Shown piece after piece: positions 7,523-7,524 of a stretch of DNA of 7,524 nucleotides. The stretch comes from UBA6165 sp044233745 (GTDB taxonomy: Bacteria; Bacteroidota; Bacteroidia; Flavobacteriales_D; Crocinitomicaceae). The first letter of the stretch is position 1, and each line of letters begins with the position of its first letter. The stretch is from NCBI GenBank assembly GCA_044233745.1, contig JBIIJN010000100.1, positions 1 through 7,524 of the forward strand, in the 5' to 3' direction. A model generated the notes under the pieces. The model saw only the letters and a program-made list of their open reading frames with translations, was not told where the DNA came from and did no database searches. The position numbers and the translations under genes were made by a program.

Positions 7523-7524
7523 AT

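Overview
The window reads as ordinary chromosome of a Bacteroidota bacterium, probably a Flavobacteriia-like lineage. The grounds are a TonB-dependent outer-membrane receptor with an N-terminal carboxypeptidase-regulatory-like domain, a large YfhO-family membrane protein with the Bacteroidota set of motifs, a short CarB without the C-terminal regulatory domain, and start codons without Shine-Dalgarno sequences. Sequences resembling the Bacteroidota -7 element TAnnTTTG precede two of the genes. Assignment below phylum is an inference. Composition is moderately AT-rich throughout and I see no mobile element, tRNA, rRNA, CRISPR array or obvious sign of transfer.

Layout: all four genes are on the minus strand, so transcription runs from right to left. 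From the right edge: a complete 781-residue TonB-dependent receptor (5177-7522); a 213-base gap with a possible carB promoter and leader; carB, the carbamoyl-phosphate synthase large subunit (2147-4963, 938 residues); an 84-residue small membrane protein (1893-2147) whose ATG overlaps the carB stop codon as TAATG; a 112-base gap with a possible promoter and a degenerate 7-base repeat; and the first 593 codons of a YfhO-family polytopic membrane protein (1-1780) that runs off the left edge. This last frame is easy to miss because its stop codon lies outside the window.

Functionally the genes form no single pathway. The receptor imports an unidentified ligand through the outer membrane using TonB energy. 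CarB makes carbamoyl phosphate for pyrimidine and arginine synthesis together with a CarA that is not in this window. The small protein is probably translationally coupled to carB. The YfhO-like protein is probably a GT-C-type glycosyltransferase or related envelope-polymer enzyme with its own promoter. I found no convincing previously undescribed system. The points most worth a second look are the carB/small-protein coupling, the CarB without its allosteric domain, and the heptamer repeat in the leader of the yfhO-like gene.
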